Positions 9,502-17,351 of a stretch of DNA of 64,000 nucleotides are shown one piece after another (positions within the stretch are counted from its first letter, which is position 1; each line of letters starts with the position of its first letter). The DNA comes from an uncultured Pelagibacteraceae bacterium (GTDB lineage Bacteria > Pseudomonadota > Alphaproteobacteria > Pelagibacterales > Pelagibacteraceae): contig CACFNI010000002.1 of assembly GCA_902567765.1 (NCBI GenBank), positions 62,001 to 126,000 on the forward strand, written 5' to 3'. Below the pieces are notes generated by a model that worked only from the letters and a program-made list of their open reading frames with translations, searched no databases and was not told where the DNA came from. The position numbers and the translations under genes are program-made.

Positions 9502-9975
9502 ATGAACTTAAAAGAACTTTATCAAGAAATAATTTTGGATCATGGAAAAAATCCAAGAAATTTAAGAAAGACCGATAATTTTAATAAAGATGCAAGGGGA
9601 CATAATCCTTTATGTGGAGATAAAGTACATGTTTATTTAAAACTTGATGAAAGTAAAAAAGTACAAGATATATCTTTTGAAGGTCAGGGATGTGCAATAT
9701 CAATGGCATCAGCATCTATTATGACTAGTATGGTAAAAGGCAAGGAAGAGCATGAGGTAAAAGAGATAGTAAATGATTTCTTAGAAATGATTAAGGAAAA
9801 AGAAACTCTAAATACAAAACTTTTAAGTGAAGATGAAAAAACTAAATTAATGTGTTTATCGGGTGTTAAACAGTACCCAATGAGAGTAAAATGTGCGACG
9901 CTTTCATGGCACACTTTAACATCAGCTATTGATAAATCTCAGAATGAAATTAATATGGAAAGTACGGAAATTTAA
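9502..9975 (+). CDS. sufU: SufU/NifU-type sulfur acceptor of the SUF system
   Basis: A 157-aa IscU-like protein. The three conserved cysteines lie in HNPLCGDKV, FEGQGCAISMAS and MRVKCATLSWHTL, and the extra 18-20 residue stretch between the second and third cysteines distinguishes SufU from IscU. SufU takes sulfur from SufS, in studied Gram-positive enzymes through a zinc ligand swap; whether it acts as scaffold here is unknown. It starts at the sufS stop and overlaps the next gene by one base. Confidence 0.92.
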   Translation: MNLKELYQEIILDHGKNPRNLRKTDNFNKDARGHNPLCGDKVHVYLKLDESKKVQDISFEGQGCAISMASASIMTSMVKGKEEHEVKEIVNDFLEMIKEKETLNTKLLSEDEKTKLMCLSGVKQYPMRVKCATLSWHTLTSAIDKSQNEINMESTEI

Positions 9976-10271
9976 TGAATTTAAAAGACAAAGTTATTAT
10001 AGAAATAAAAAAAATATATGATCCTGAAATTCCTGTTAATATTTATGAATTAGGTTTAATTTATGATATTTCAGTTAAGGACAAAGATATAAGTGTAAAA
10101 ATGACGCTAACAACACCTAATTGTCCAGTAGCAGAAAGTTTACCTAAGGAAGTGAAAGATAGCATTATGGCAATTAAAGAAGTTGGGAAAGTTGATCTTG
10201 ATTTGGTCTGGGATCCTCCATGGGATAAGTCAATGATGTCTGAGGCTGCAAAATTGGAATTAAATTTATGA
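9975..10271 (+). CDS. sufT: SUF-associated DUF59/MIP18 protein SufT
   Basis: A 98-aa protein of the MIP18/DUF59 (PaaD-like) family. The hallmark is YDPEIPVNIYELGLIYDI near the N-terminus, then TTPNCPVAESLP with the conserved cysteine, and the end VWDPPWDKSMMSEAA. SufT proteins help mature or deliver Fe-S clusters to client enzymes. It sits between sufU and sufA, overlapping both by a few bases, which fixes its assignment to the SUF system rather than to phenylacetate metabolism. Confidence 0.92.
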   Translation: MNLKDKVIIEIKKIYDPEIPVNIYELGLIYDISVKDKDISVKMTLTTPNCPVAESLPKEVKDSIMAIKEVGKVDLDLVWDPPWDKSMMSEAAKLELNL

Positions 10272-10603
10272 CAAAACAAATAATAACTTTAAGCGATAAT
10301 GCCGCTAAAAGAATTAAAGAGATAATGTCATCAGCTGATGGCAATTCTGTTGGAGTAAGAGTTGGAGTTAAAAGCGGTGGATGTGCTGGCATGTCTTATG
10401 TAATGGAATATACAAAAGAAGTTAATCCAAATGATGAGATGATTGAGGAAAAAGGCGTTAAGGTTTTTATTGATCCTTCAGCTGTAATGTATTTGCTTGG
10501 AACAGAAATGGATTACAAGAAAGAGGAGTTTTCATCTTCTTTTGTCTTTAAAAATCCCAATGAAACTGAGCGTTGCGGGTGTGGAGAGTCATTTAAAATC
10601 TAG
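10268..10603 (+). CDS. sufA: A-type Fe-S carrier protein SufA
   Basis: A 111-aa HesB/IscA-family protein that carries Fe-S clusters from the SufBCD scaffold to apoproteins. The three cluster cysteines are visible: one in KSGGCAGMSYVMEY and the pair in the C-terminal RCGCGESFKI. Length is normal. The ATG overlaps the sufT stop by four bases and it is the last recognisable gene of the iscR-suf operon. Confidence 0.94.
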   Translation: MTKQIITLSDNAAKRIKEIMSSADGNSVGVRVGVKSGGCAGMSYVMEYTKEVNPNDEMIEEKGVKVFIDPSAVMYLLGTEMDYKKEEFSSSFVFKNPNETERCGCGESFKI

Positions 10604-10613
10604 TATAAGTTTT

Positions 10614-10645
10614 ATGCATATCTGCATTGCAAAAAATGCATATCT
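10614..10645 (+). repeat. Two direct copies of ATGCATATCT, 22 bases apart
   Basis: ATGCATATCT occurs at 10614-10623 and again at 10636-10645, a repeat period of 22 bases, about two helical turns. The pair lies in the 58-base gap between sufA and a small ORF. Such phasing suits two regulator dimers on one face of the DNA. A related AAATGCATA occurs upstream of glnA. No named regulator is recognised. Confidence 0.4.
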
Positions 10646-10661
10646 TTGTTAGAGTGATTCC

Positions 10662-10832
10662 ATGAATGTTTTTGAATTTAGAAATTTGCTTAAGTCAGAA
10701 GATAAGAAATCGAAGAGAAAATCTTTCTTTAGATCTTTTATAAAACCTGTTGAAACAGGAGCAAATGGAACTCAAGATTACGTTGTTAAAAAAGGTACTG
10801 GCAAGAATAAAATAGCTTCTACAAGACAGTAA
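10662..10832 (+). CDS. Small basic hypothetical protein, 56 aa
   Basis: Not in the ORF track. ATG at 10662 opens a 57-codon frame ending at TAA 10830-10832, two bases before the end of the opposing glnA gene. The product is basic (SEDKKSKRKSFFRSF near residues 12-26) with a Gly/Thr/Lys tail, no cysteine and no membrane segment. The ribosome site is weak. It might be co-transcribed with suf or driven separately through the repeat-bearing gap. I do not recognise it; the frame fills the gap between two genes exactly, which favours a real gene. Confidence 0.5.
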   Translation: MNVFEFRNLLKSEDKKSKRKSFFRSFIKPVETGANGTQDYVVKKGTGKNKIASTRQ

Positions 10833-10834
10833 CT

Positions 10835-12241
10835 TTAACAACTATAATACATATCAAACTCAATTGGATGAGGTGTGTGTTCAAAATTATGAATTTCCTC
10901 AAACTTTAATGCGATGTATGCATCAATTTGGTCGTCTGTAAAGACATTGCCTTGTTTTAAAAAATCTCTATCTCTATCCAAGCTTTCCATAGCTTCTCTT
11001 AATGAGCCACAGACAGTTGGAACCTTTTTAACCTCTTTTTCTGATAAGGCATATAAATCTTTGTCGAATGATTTGCCTGGATCTATTTTATTTTTTATAC
11101 CATCTAATCCTGCCATTAACATCGATGCAAAAGTTAAATATGGATTTCCAGAAGCGTCCGGAAACCTTATTTCACATCTTGCTCCGTTTTTACTTAATGT
11201 AATCGGTATTCTACAAGATGCAGATCTGTTTCTTGCAGAGTATGCTAATAAAACTGGAGCTTCAAATCCAGGAATTAATCTTTTATAACTGTTTGTGGTA
11301 GCATTTGAAAAAGCATTGATAGCTTTAGCATGTTTTAAAATTCCACCGATATAATATAAAGCGGTTTGAGATAAACCAGCATATTTATCTCCAGAAAAAA
11401 CTGGAGTTTTTCCTTTCCAAATCGATTGGTGAGTATGCATACCTGAGCCATTGTCTCCTTTGACAGGTTTAGGCATAAAAGTTGCTGTTTTACCAAATGA
11501 ATGAGATACCATTTGCACAACATATTTATAAAGTTGGACGTTATCTGCTTGATTGACTAAAGTACCAAAGTACATTCCAAGCTCATGTTGGCTTGGTGCT
11601 ACTTCATGGTGATGCTTTTCTACTTTAATTCCAACATCTTTTAAACCTTTTAAATATTCACTTCTCATATCTTGAGCACTATCAACTGGCGGAACAGGAA
11701 AATATCCACCTTTAATTCCAGGTCTATGTCCCATGTTTCCGTTCTCATATTTTTTTCCCGAATTATATGGACCCTCTGTACTATCAATTGAGAAACCCGT
11801 TTCATTCATATCATTTTTAATTCTCACATCATCAAATACAAAAAACTCAGGCTCAGGACCAAAAAAGGCTTTGTCACCTATACCCGTTTTTTTCAGATAA
11901 GCTTCTGCTTTTTTTGCGATTCCTCTTGGATCCCTTTCATAAGTATCTTTTTTTATAGCGTCTAATATATCGCAGAATAAAACCAATGTATTATGAGAAG
12001 TATATGGATCTATTATTTTTCTACTTAAATCTGGTTTTAAAATCATATCTGATTCATTAATTGCTTTCCAACCTGCAATTGATGATCCGTCAAAAAATAC
12101 TCCTTCATTTAACATCTCACTGTTAACTACTGTTGAGTCCATTGTTAAGTGTTGGAGTTTGCCTCTTGGGTCGGTAAATCGCAGATCTACATACTCAATT
12201 TCCTTATCCTTCATTAGTTTTAAAACATCATTAGCGCTCAT
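10835..12241 (-). CDS. glnA: Type I glutamine synthetase
   Basis: A 468-aa GSI enzyme making glutamine from glutamate, ammonia and ATP; subunits normally form dodecamers. Visible blocks are FDGSSIAGW near the N-terminus, FFGPEPEFFVFD, HHEVAPSQHELG, the KPVKGDNGSGMHTHQS substrate region, RNRSASCRIP and IRFPDASGNPYL. Tyr397 in KDLYALSE corresponds to the GlnE adenylylation site, so regulation by adenylylation is likely. It stands alone, without glnB, and is preceded by AAGAGAGAGAAA as ribosome site. Confidence 0.97.
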   Translation of the reverse strand: MSANDVLKLMKDKEIEYVDLRFTDPRGKLQHLTMDSTVVNSEMLNEGVFFDGSSIAGWKAINESDMILKPDLSRKIIDPYTSHNTLVLFCDILDAIKKDTYERDPRGIAKKAEAYLKKTGIGDKAFFGPEPEFFVFDDVRIKNDMNETGFSIDSTEGPYNSGKKYENGNMGHRPGIKGGYFPVPPVDSAQDMRSEYLKGLKDVGIKVEKHHHEVAPSQHELGMYFGTLVNQADNVQLYKYVVQMVSHSFGKTATFMPKPVKGDNGSGMHTHQSIWKGKTPVFSGDKYAGLSQTALYYIGGILKHAKAINAFSNATTNSYKRLIPGFEAPVLLAYSARNRSASCRIPITLSKNGARCEIRFPDASGNPYLTFASMLMAGLDGIKNKIDPGKSFDKDLYALSEKEVKKVPTVCGSLREAMESLDRDRDFLKQGNVFTDDQIDAYIALKFEEIHNFEHTPHPIEFDMYYSC

Positions 12242-12400
12242 ATTTATTTCTCTCTCTTATTTAATTTGATCTGATTTCTTATCAAAAAAATATAGAATTT
12301 GGTTGTTTATTATTAAGATATCACCTATGCATTTCTTACATATATAAATGGTATTTGTATTAAAATTATCAATTCACTTATTGTTACAATTTTAAGTTGT

Positions 12401-12883
12401 ATGGAAAATTTATTAAATAAAGAATCGGTTAAAAGAGCAGAACAAGTACTCAAAAATTTTGACCAAAATTTAAAAGTTATAGTATTAAAAAATTCAGCAA
12501 AAACAGCCCTGGATGCTGCAAGCTCTTTAAACTGTGAAGTAGGAGCGATAGTTAAAAGTTTATTATTCAGAGCAGATGAATTTTTTGTCATGTGTTTGAT
12601 ATCTGGTGACAAAAAATGTTCCCTTAATAAGTTAAAAAAAATCATAAAAAAAAAAGATGTATCTATGGCAAATCCTGATGAAGTTAAAAATCAGACAGGG
12701 TACACGATAGGCGGTGTTTCACCAGTTGGACATATTAATACTTTCGATATTTTTATAGATAATACTCTTAAAAGATTTAGTAAAATTTATGCTGCAGCCG
12801 GTCATCCAAATTGTGTTTTTGAAATTAATTTTGAAAACTTAACAAAAATTACAAGTGGAAAAGTAATAGAAGTTGTAGAATGA
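12401..12883 (+). CDS. YbaK/EbsC-family aminoacyl-tRNA deacylase-like protein
   Basis: A 160-aa YbaK/ProX-domain protein. The family deacylates mischarged tRNAs, such as Cys-tRNA(Pro), in trans. Diagnostic stretches are CEVGAIVKSLLFRAD (with the conserved Lys), LISGDKKCSLNKLKK, and TGYTIGGVSPVGH followed by AAAGHPNCVFEI. The 3' end overlaps the DMT transporter gene by four bases. Which tRNA it edits cannot be told from sequence. It is divergent from glnA across about 160 bases holding both promoters and nothing else recognisable. Confidence 0.88.
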   Translation: MENLLNKESVKRAEQVLKNFDQNLKVIVLKNSAKTALDAASSLNCEVGAIVKSLLFRADEFFVMCLISGDKKCSLNKLKKIIKKKDVSMANPDEVKNQTGYTIGGVSPVGHINTFDIFIDNTLKRFSKIYAAAGHPNCVFEINFENLTKITSGKVIEVVE

Positions 12884-13755
12884 AAAAACCTAAATTAATT
12901 GATTATTTACTTCTTATTTTTTTAGCTCTGATTTGGTCTTCTGCGTTTTTTAATATTAAAATTGCTACAGATTCATTTGGTCCAATAACAATTGCTTTTT
13001 TAAGAGTGTTTTTAGCATCAATACCACTATTGTTACTTTGTTATTTTAAAAAAATTAAGATAGAGGCTTTTTCTAAGGAGTGGTATTGGTTTGCATTAAT
13101 AGGTTTTATTAACTTAGTTGTACCATTTTTTCTGATTGCTTATGGAGTAAAATCAGTTCAAAGTAATTTAGCTGCGATTTTAATGTCGAGTGGACCTCTT
13201 ACCTCAACAATACTTGGTCATTTTTTTACTAAGCATGATAAATTTAATTTTGTTAAAACCATCGGTATATTAATAGGATTTTCTGGAATCATTTATTTAT
13301 TTTCAGATAATATACTAATTAATGAAAATAACTTTTTATCAGCATTATTAATTTTAGCTGGTGCAACTGGATATGTAATTGGTGGTGTACTAACTTTAAA
13401 AATAAGCTCAAAGAGAAATGAAAATGTAACTACTTCAATTTGCATATGGGCTTCAATTATACTTTTGCCATTAGCACTTGTTTTTGAGCAACCTTGGACT
13501 TTAGATCCAAATATAAAATCTACAATTTCTTTAGCCTATCTAGGAATTGTTTGCACTGGTTTAGCTTGGCTGCTTAGATTTAGAATTTTAAAAAATAATG
13601 GATTAATTTTTCAGTCTCAAGTTTCTTATCTAATACCTATTTTTGCAATTATTTTAGGTTATATATTCCTTGGTGAGCTTATTACTTCAAAAGTTATTGT
13701 TTCCCTTACTGCTGTTATAATTGGAATTTATTTTGTGAAGAAATCATCAGATTAG
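12880..13755 (+). CDS. DMT-superfamily EamA transporter
   Basis: A 291-aa inner-membrane protein with ten predicted hydrophobic helices arranged as two EamA repeats. The start (LLIFLALIWSSAFFNIKIA) and the second-half landmarks (YLGIVCTGLAWLLRFRIL, QVSYLIPIFAIILGYIFLGE) are typical of RhaT/YedA-type exporters. Substrates of this family are metabolites or amino acids and cannot be predicted here. It is translationally coupled to the ybaK-like gene. One of three EamA proteins in this window. Confidence 0.9.
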   Translation: MKKPKLIDYLLLIFLALIWSSAFFNIKIATDSFGPITIAFLRVFLASIPLLLLCYFKKIKIEAFSKEWYWFALIGFINLVVPFFLIAYGVKSVQSNLAAILMSSGPLTSTILGHFFTKHDKFNFVKTIGILIGFSGIIYLFSDNILINENNFLSALLILAGATGYVIGGVLTLKISSKRNENVTTSICIWASIILLPLALVFEQPWTLDPNIKSTISLAYLGIVCTGLAWLLRFRILKNNGLIFQSQVSYLIPIFAIILGYIFLGELITSKVIVSLTAVIIGIYFVKKSSD

Positions 13756-13797
13756 TTTAACAATTTTATTATTTATTTAGAAATAATTATTAATAAA

Positions 13798-14544
13798 TTA
13801 AATAAAAATTTTATAACCCATTCTTAGGGCCACGAAAAGAACTAGACTAGATGTAATCAAAGCTAAGATTCTAGCAGGAAATACTTTTAAGTTTAAAAAA
13901 TTGCCTACCTGTCCTCCAATTAAAACAGTCAATAAAAGAAACCAATAACTTTGTATCTCGTTCAAAACTGTAGCTTTAGTTAAATGACCTATAATTCCTG
14001 ATACAGAATTTATTAAAATAAATAACGATGCAGCTGTAACTATTTGTTTCGGTTTAGCTACTTTTAGTAAAAAAAGAATTGGACTTAAAAAAATTCCTCC
14101 TCCAATACCTACAACTCCAGAAAAGAAACCTAATATTCCACCAATTAATATAGAAAAAAAAGTTGGGATTTTTTTAAAAATTTTATTTTCTTCATCATAA
14201 GACCTAAAATTTATTAATAGCAATGTCCCTGCTAGAGATAAAATTACAAATAAAAGTATTTCAAATATTTTTTTTTCAACCGTTAAAGATCCACCAAGAA
14301 AAGCAAAAGGCACAGATCCAATCAAATATGGTATTAATAATTTTAAATTTAGATTTCCTGCTCTTATATAGTTAAGACAATTACCCGATACGACAATAAT
14401 ATTGCATGATAAAGCTAAAATTGGGAATATACTGTAGGGAATTCCCCAAATTAATAACAATGCAAGATAGGTTGATCCACCTCCAAAGCCAACGCTGGAA
14501 TATAATATAGCAGTTACAAAAAATAAAATTGATAATATAATCAT
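13798..14544 (-). CDS. TauE/SafE-family permease (possible sulfite exporter)
   Basis: A 248-aa protein with seven to eight membrane helices. The duplicated glycine-rich motifs SSVGFGGGSTYLALL near the N-terminus and FFSGVVGIGGGIFLSPIL in the middle define the TauE/SafE family. Members export sulfite, sulfoacetate or other anions. Export of sulfite would fit the SorAB sulfite dehydrogenase about 10 kb away, but the gene is not in an operon with sulfur genes, so that is only inference. It is divergent from the moaB-like gene with nine bases between starts. Confidence 0.85.
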   Translation of the reverse strand: MIILSILFFVTAILYSSVGFGGGSTYLALLLIWGIPYSIFPILALSCNIIVVSGNCLNYIRAGNLNLKLLIPYLIGSVPFAFLGGSLTVEKKIFEILLFVILSLAGTLLLINFRSYDEENKIFKKIPTFFSILIGGILGFFSGVVGIGGGIFLSPILFLLKVAKPKQIVTAASLFILINSVSGIIGHLTKATVLNEIQSYWFLLLTVLIGGQVGNFLNLKVFPARILALITSSLVLFVALRMGYKIFI

Positions 14545-14553
14545 CTTAAACTT

Positions 14554-15054
14554 ATGAATGTAAATATAGCACTTTTAACTGTTACTGATACTAGAACTTT
14601 AGATACAGATAAATCTGGTAATATTCTTGAAAAAAAAATTAAAAAAGCAAGTCACAAATTAATTGATAGAAAAATTTGTAAAGACAGCAAAAAAGAAATT
14701 AAAAAAATTATTCAAAAATGGCTTAATAAAAAGAAAATAGATGTGATAATTACTACAGGGGGAACAGGTTTAACAGGTAGAGATATAACTCCAGAGGCAT
14801 TAAATGAAGTCGCAGATAAACATATACCTGGTTTTGGCGAAGTTTTTAGAACCCTAAGTTTAAAAACTGTTGGAACTTCTTCTATTCAATCAAGAGCCTG
14901 TGCAGTACTTGCAAATGGCAAATATATATTTGCTTTACCAGGTTCATCCGGCGGTGTAACAGATGCATGGGATAAAATTTTAATTCATCAATTAGATATA
15001 AATCACAAACCATGTAATTTTGTAGAATTATTTCCTAGATTAAAAGAAAAATAA
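14554..15054 (+). CDS. moaB: Molybdenum cofactor protein MoaB-like
   Basis: A 166-aa protein of the MoaB/Mog/MogA fold, which acts on molybdopterin, usually adenylylation. The binding motif TTGGTGLTGRDITPEAL (about residues 68-84) and the end ALPGSSGGVTDAWDKIL are typical of the alpha-proteobacterial MoaB group. It would act after the moaACDE products encoded near 22.5-24.8 kb. The gene stands apart from that cluster, divergent from the TauE/SafE gene. Confidence 0.88.
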   Translation: MNVNIALLTVTDTRTLDTDKSGNILEKKIKKASHKLIDRKICKDSKKEIKKIIQKWLNKKKIDVIITTGGTGLTGRDITPEALNEVADKHIPGFGEVFRTLSLKTVGTSSIQSRACAVLANGKYIFALPGSSGGVTDAWDKILIHQLDINHKPCNFVELFPRLKEK

Positions 15055-15057
15055 ATT

Positions 15058-15915
15058 TTATTTATATTCTCTTGTCGCAATAAAAACTCCAACTGAGGCA
15101 ATTATAAATCCAAAAATATCAAAAATATTTAAAGTTTCATTTAAAAAAATCCATGCAATCAAAGCTGAAGTAGCTGGAATTAGAAAAAATAGAGAGACAG
15201 TTTTACTAGCTGAATGATGCTTAATTAAATACATTAAAATAGTAAAAGCACCAAAGGAAACTAAAACAATTTGATGAGTCATCGCTATAATGAAAGTCGA
15301 AGAAAAATTAATATAAGGTTCAGTGAAAAACAAAACTATTAAAATATGAAATAAAAAACCACCAATAGCTTGATACATATTACTTACTGGTAAAGATAAA
15401 TTATTACTTAATTTTTTTTGCCATAGGGTGGCGCTTGTAACAGCTAATAAAGAAATAAAAACTGCAATTATTCCAATTGTTGGTAAAGTGGTACCAATAT
15501 CAAATCCTAGAACTATCGCTGCACCCAAAAACCCCATTATCACGCCGATCCATTGTTTGATTGAAACTTTTTCTTTTAATAATGGACCTGCAAGAGCATT
15601 AGTTAAAACTGGATTAAGTGTAACTATTAATGCTGCAATACCTGTAGGAAGACCTTTCGATATGGAAAAAAAAACTCCTCCTAAATAAACACCATGAAAT
15701 AAAATACCGCTAAAGATTGACTCTATAAAATTTTTTTTGGATACCAAAATTTTTTCTTTTCTAAAAATTGAAAATAAAAAAAAACCAAAAGTAACTAACA
15801 AGAATCTAAAAGCTAAAGCAGAAAAGGGATCGCTATAATCAACTATAGGTTTAGTAGTAATAAAGGCCGAAGACCAAAGGATAATAAATATTAGAGGAAA
15901 TAGTCTAAACATCAA
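15058..15915 (-). CDS. DMT-superfamily EamA transporter
   Basis: A 285-aa inner-membrane protein with two EamA domains and about ten helices. The start FPLIFIILWSSAFITTKPIVDYSDPFSALAFRF is a classic EamA opening, and GLPTGIAALIVTLNPVLTNALAGPLLKEKVSIKQW is the conserved middle block. A metabolite efflux role is the family norm; the substrate is unknown. It lies 12 bases downstream of the DUF1244 gene on the same strand and converges on the moaB-like gene. Confidence 0.9.
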   Translation of the reverse strand: MMFRLFPLIFIILWSSAFITTKPIVDYSDPFSALAFRFLLVTFGFFLFSIFRKEKILVSKKNFIESIFSGILFHGVYLGGVFFSISKGLPTGIAALIVTLNPVLTNALAGPLLKEKVSIKQWIGVIMGFLGAAIVLGFDIGTTLPTIGIIAVFISLLAVTSATLWQKKLSNNLSLPVSNMYQAIGGFLFHILIVLFFTEPYINFSSTFIIAMTHQIVLVSFGAFTILMYLIKHHSASKTVSLFFLIPATSALIAWIFLNETLNIFDIFGFIIASVGVFIATREYK

Positions 15916-15927
15916 AAAAAAAAATAT

Positions 15928-16173
15928 TTATTTTTGATATTTTTCTTTCCACTCAGAATAGGACATTCCGTAAACATGTTTTCTTGCATCAGGATCTGAA
16001 ATTTCAATCCCTTTTTTTTCTGCCTCTTCTCTATACCATTTAGATAAACAGTTTCTGCAAAAACCTGCAAGATTCATTAAATCTATGTTTTGAACATCCT
16101 TTCTCTCTCTTAAGTGACTTATCAATCTGTCGAAAGCTGCAGATTGTAATTCTTTTTTTGTATTATCATCCAT
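15928..16173 (-). CDS. DUF1244 family protein
   Basis: An 81-aa protein of the DUF1244 family, common in Alphaproteobacteria and of unknown function. The core FCRNCLSKWYREEAEKKG (about residues 38-55), with a CxxC pair, and YGMSYSEWKEKYQ at the C-terminus make the assignment clear. No membrane segment is present. It is probably co-transcribed with the EamA gene that follows. The CxxC suggests metal or redox chemistry, which is not established. Confidence 0.9.
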   Translation of the reverse strand: MDDNTKKELQSAAFDRLISHLRERKDVQNIDLMNLAGFCRNCLSKWYREEAEKKGIEISDPDARKHVYGMSYSEWKEKYQK

Positions 16174-16203
16174 AATTTTATATGTTAAGTTTTTATTACA
16201 CTT

Positions 16204-16779
16204 ATGAAACTAAATGGATCTTATCAAATAAATTTAGAAAAACAAAAAGTTTGGGAGGCCCTGAATGATCCAGAAATTTTAAAACAATCTATACCAGGTT
16301 GCGAAGAGTTTAAAAAAAACTCGAATACCGAATTTACAGCTACTGCTACAAATAAAATTGGTCCATTTAATGCTAGTTTTACAGGAGATATTGAACTTAA
16401 AAATATAAATGCTCCCGACAGCTATGTTATTGAGGGGTCTGGAAATTCCCCAGTCGGTTTTGCATCAGGTTCAGCACAGGTAAAACTTGAAGATTCTGAA
16501 GGTGGAACAAAGCTTACCTACGAAGTAGAAGCCAATGTTGGTGGTAAAATTGCTCAGGTCGGTTCGAGATTAATTGATATGACTGCAAAAAAAATGGCTG
16601 ATATTTTTTTTGGGAAATTTTCTGAATTGATTTCTAAAGAAAAACTAGAATTGAAAGATGAAAAAATCGACGATAACAAAAAAGAACCTTTAATCGCTAA
16701 AAAATCTAATACAAAAATTTACGTTTATTCATTAGCAACAATAATTACCCTAATAATTATAGGATATTTCCTATATTAG
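16204..16779 (+). CDS. coxG: CoxG-like SRPBCC protein with C-terminal membrane anchor
   Basis: A 191-aa protein of the CoxG (SRPBCC fold) family, with the opening MKLNGSYQINLEKQKVWEALNDPEILKQSIPGC and the middle GSAQVKLEDSEGGTKLTYEVEANVGGKIAQVGSRLI. CoxG has been implicated in membrane attachment of CO dehydrogenase and in quinone delivery. A hydrophobic helix at about residues 172-190 after a Lys-rich linker would anchor it to the membrane. It is about 90 bases ahead of coxSLM-type genes, which supports a shared role. Confidence 0.88.
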   Translation: MKLNGSYQINLEKQKVWEALNDPEILKQSIPGCEEFKKNSNTEFTATATNKIGPFNASFTGDIELKNINAPDSYVIEGSGNSPVGFASGSAQVKLEDSEGGTKLTYEVEANVGGKIAQVGSRLIDMTAKKMADIFFGKFSELISKEKLELKDEKIDDNKKEPLIAKKSNTKIYVYSLATIITLIIIGYFLY

Positions 16780-16871
16780 TTCGCGCGTTACTAGAATTTA
16801 TTTCTCATATGTAATTGAAGATCTATAGCTATTGTGTTTAAATAGATAAATTTTTTATAGGAGGGAAGACT

Positions 16872-17333
16872 ATGAAAAAAGTAAGTCTAGAAGTTAATGG
16901 GAAAAAAGTAAGCAAAGAAGTTCCAGATCATACTGTTCTTTCAGTATTTTTAAGAGAAGTTTTAAATTTAACAGGTACTCACATCGGTTGTGACACAAGT
17001 CAATGTGGAGCATGTGTAGTACATGTTGATGGAAAATCGATAAAAAGTTGTACTGCTTTAGCAGCTGATATTGAAGGTTCAAAAGTTACTACTATTGAAG
17101 GATTAGTATCGAACGGAAAAATGCACCCAATGCAAGAGGCATTTAAAAAACAACATGGTTTACAATGTGGGTTTTGCACACCAGGAATGGTAATGAGTGC
17201 AATTGATTTATTAAATCATAAAAAAAATCCAAGTGATAAAGAAATAAGGGATTGGTTAGAAGGAAATATATGCAGATGTACTGGTTATCAAAATATAGTT
17301 GCAGCGGTCAAAGAAGCTGCTTCAAAAATGTAA
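16872..17333 (+). CDS. coxS: Small [2Fe-2S] subunit of a CoxSLM-type molybdenum hydroxylase
   Basis: A 153-aa iron-sulfur subunit of the xanthine dehydrogenase family. The plant-type cluster motif [15 protein letters not shown] is in the N-terminal domain; the second cluster uses [10 protein letters not shown] and CRCTGYQNI in the helical domain. It passes electrons between the molybdenum subunit and the FAD subunit. A strong ribosome site (AGGAGGGAAG) precedes the ATG. Order S-L-M differs from the M-S-L order of classic CO dehydrogenase operons. Confidence 0.93.
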   Translation: MKKVSLEVNGKKVSKEVPDHTVLSVFLREVLNLTGTHIGCDTSQCGACVVHVDGKSIKSCTALAADIEGSKVTTIEGLVSNGKMHPMQEAFKKQHGLQCGFCTPGMVMSAIDLLNHKKNPSDKEIRDWLEGNICRCTGYQNIVAAVKEAASKM

Positions 17334-17351
17334 TGAAAGGAGAAATTTAAT

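Noticed and set aside
12242-12400. Possible riboswitch upstream of glnA
   Set aside because: The 160-base region is AT-rich and I see no stable paired elements or known riboswitch core; only promoter-like sequence can be claimed.
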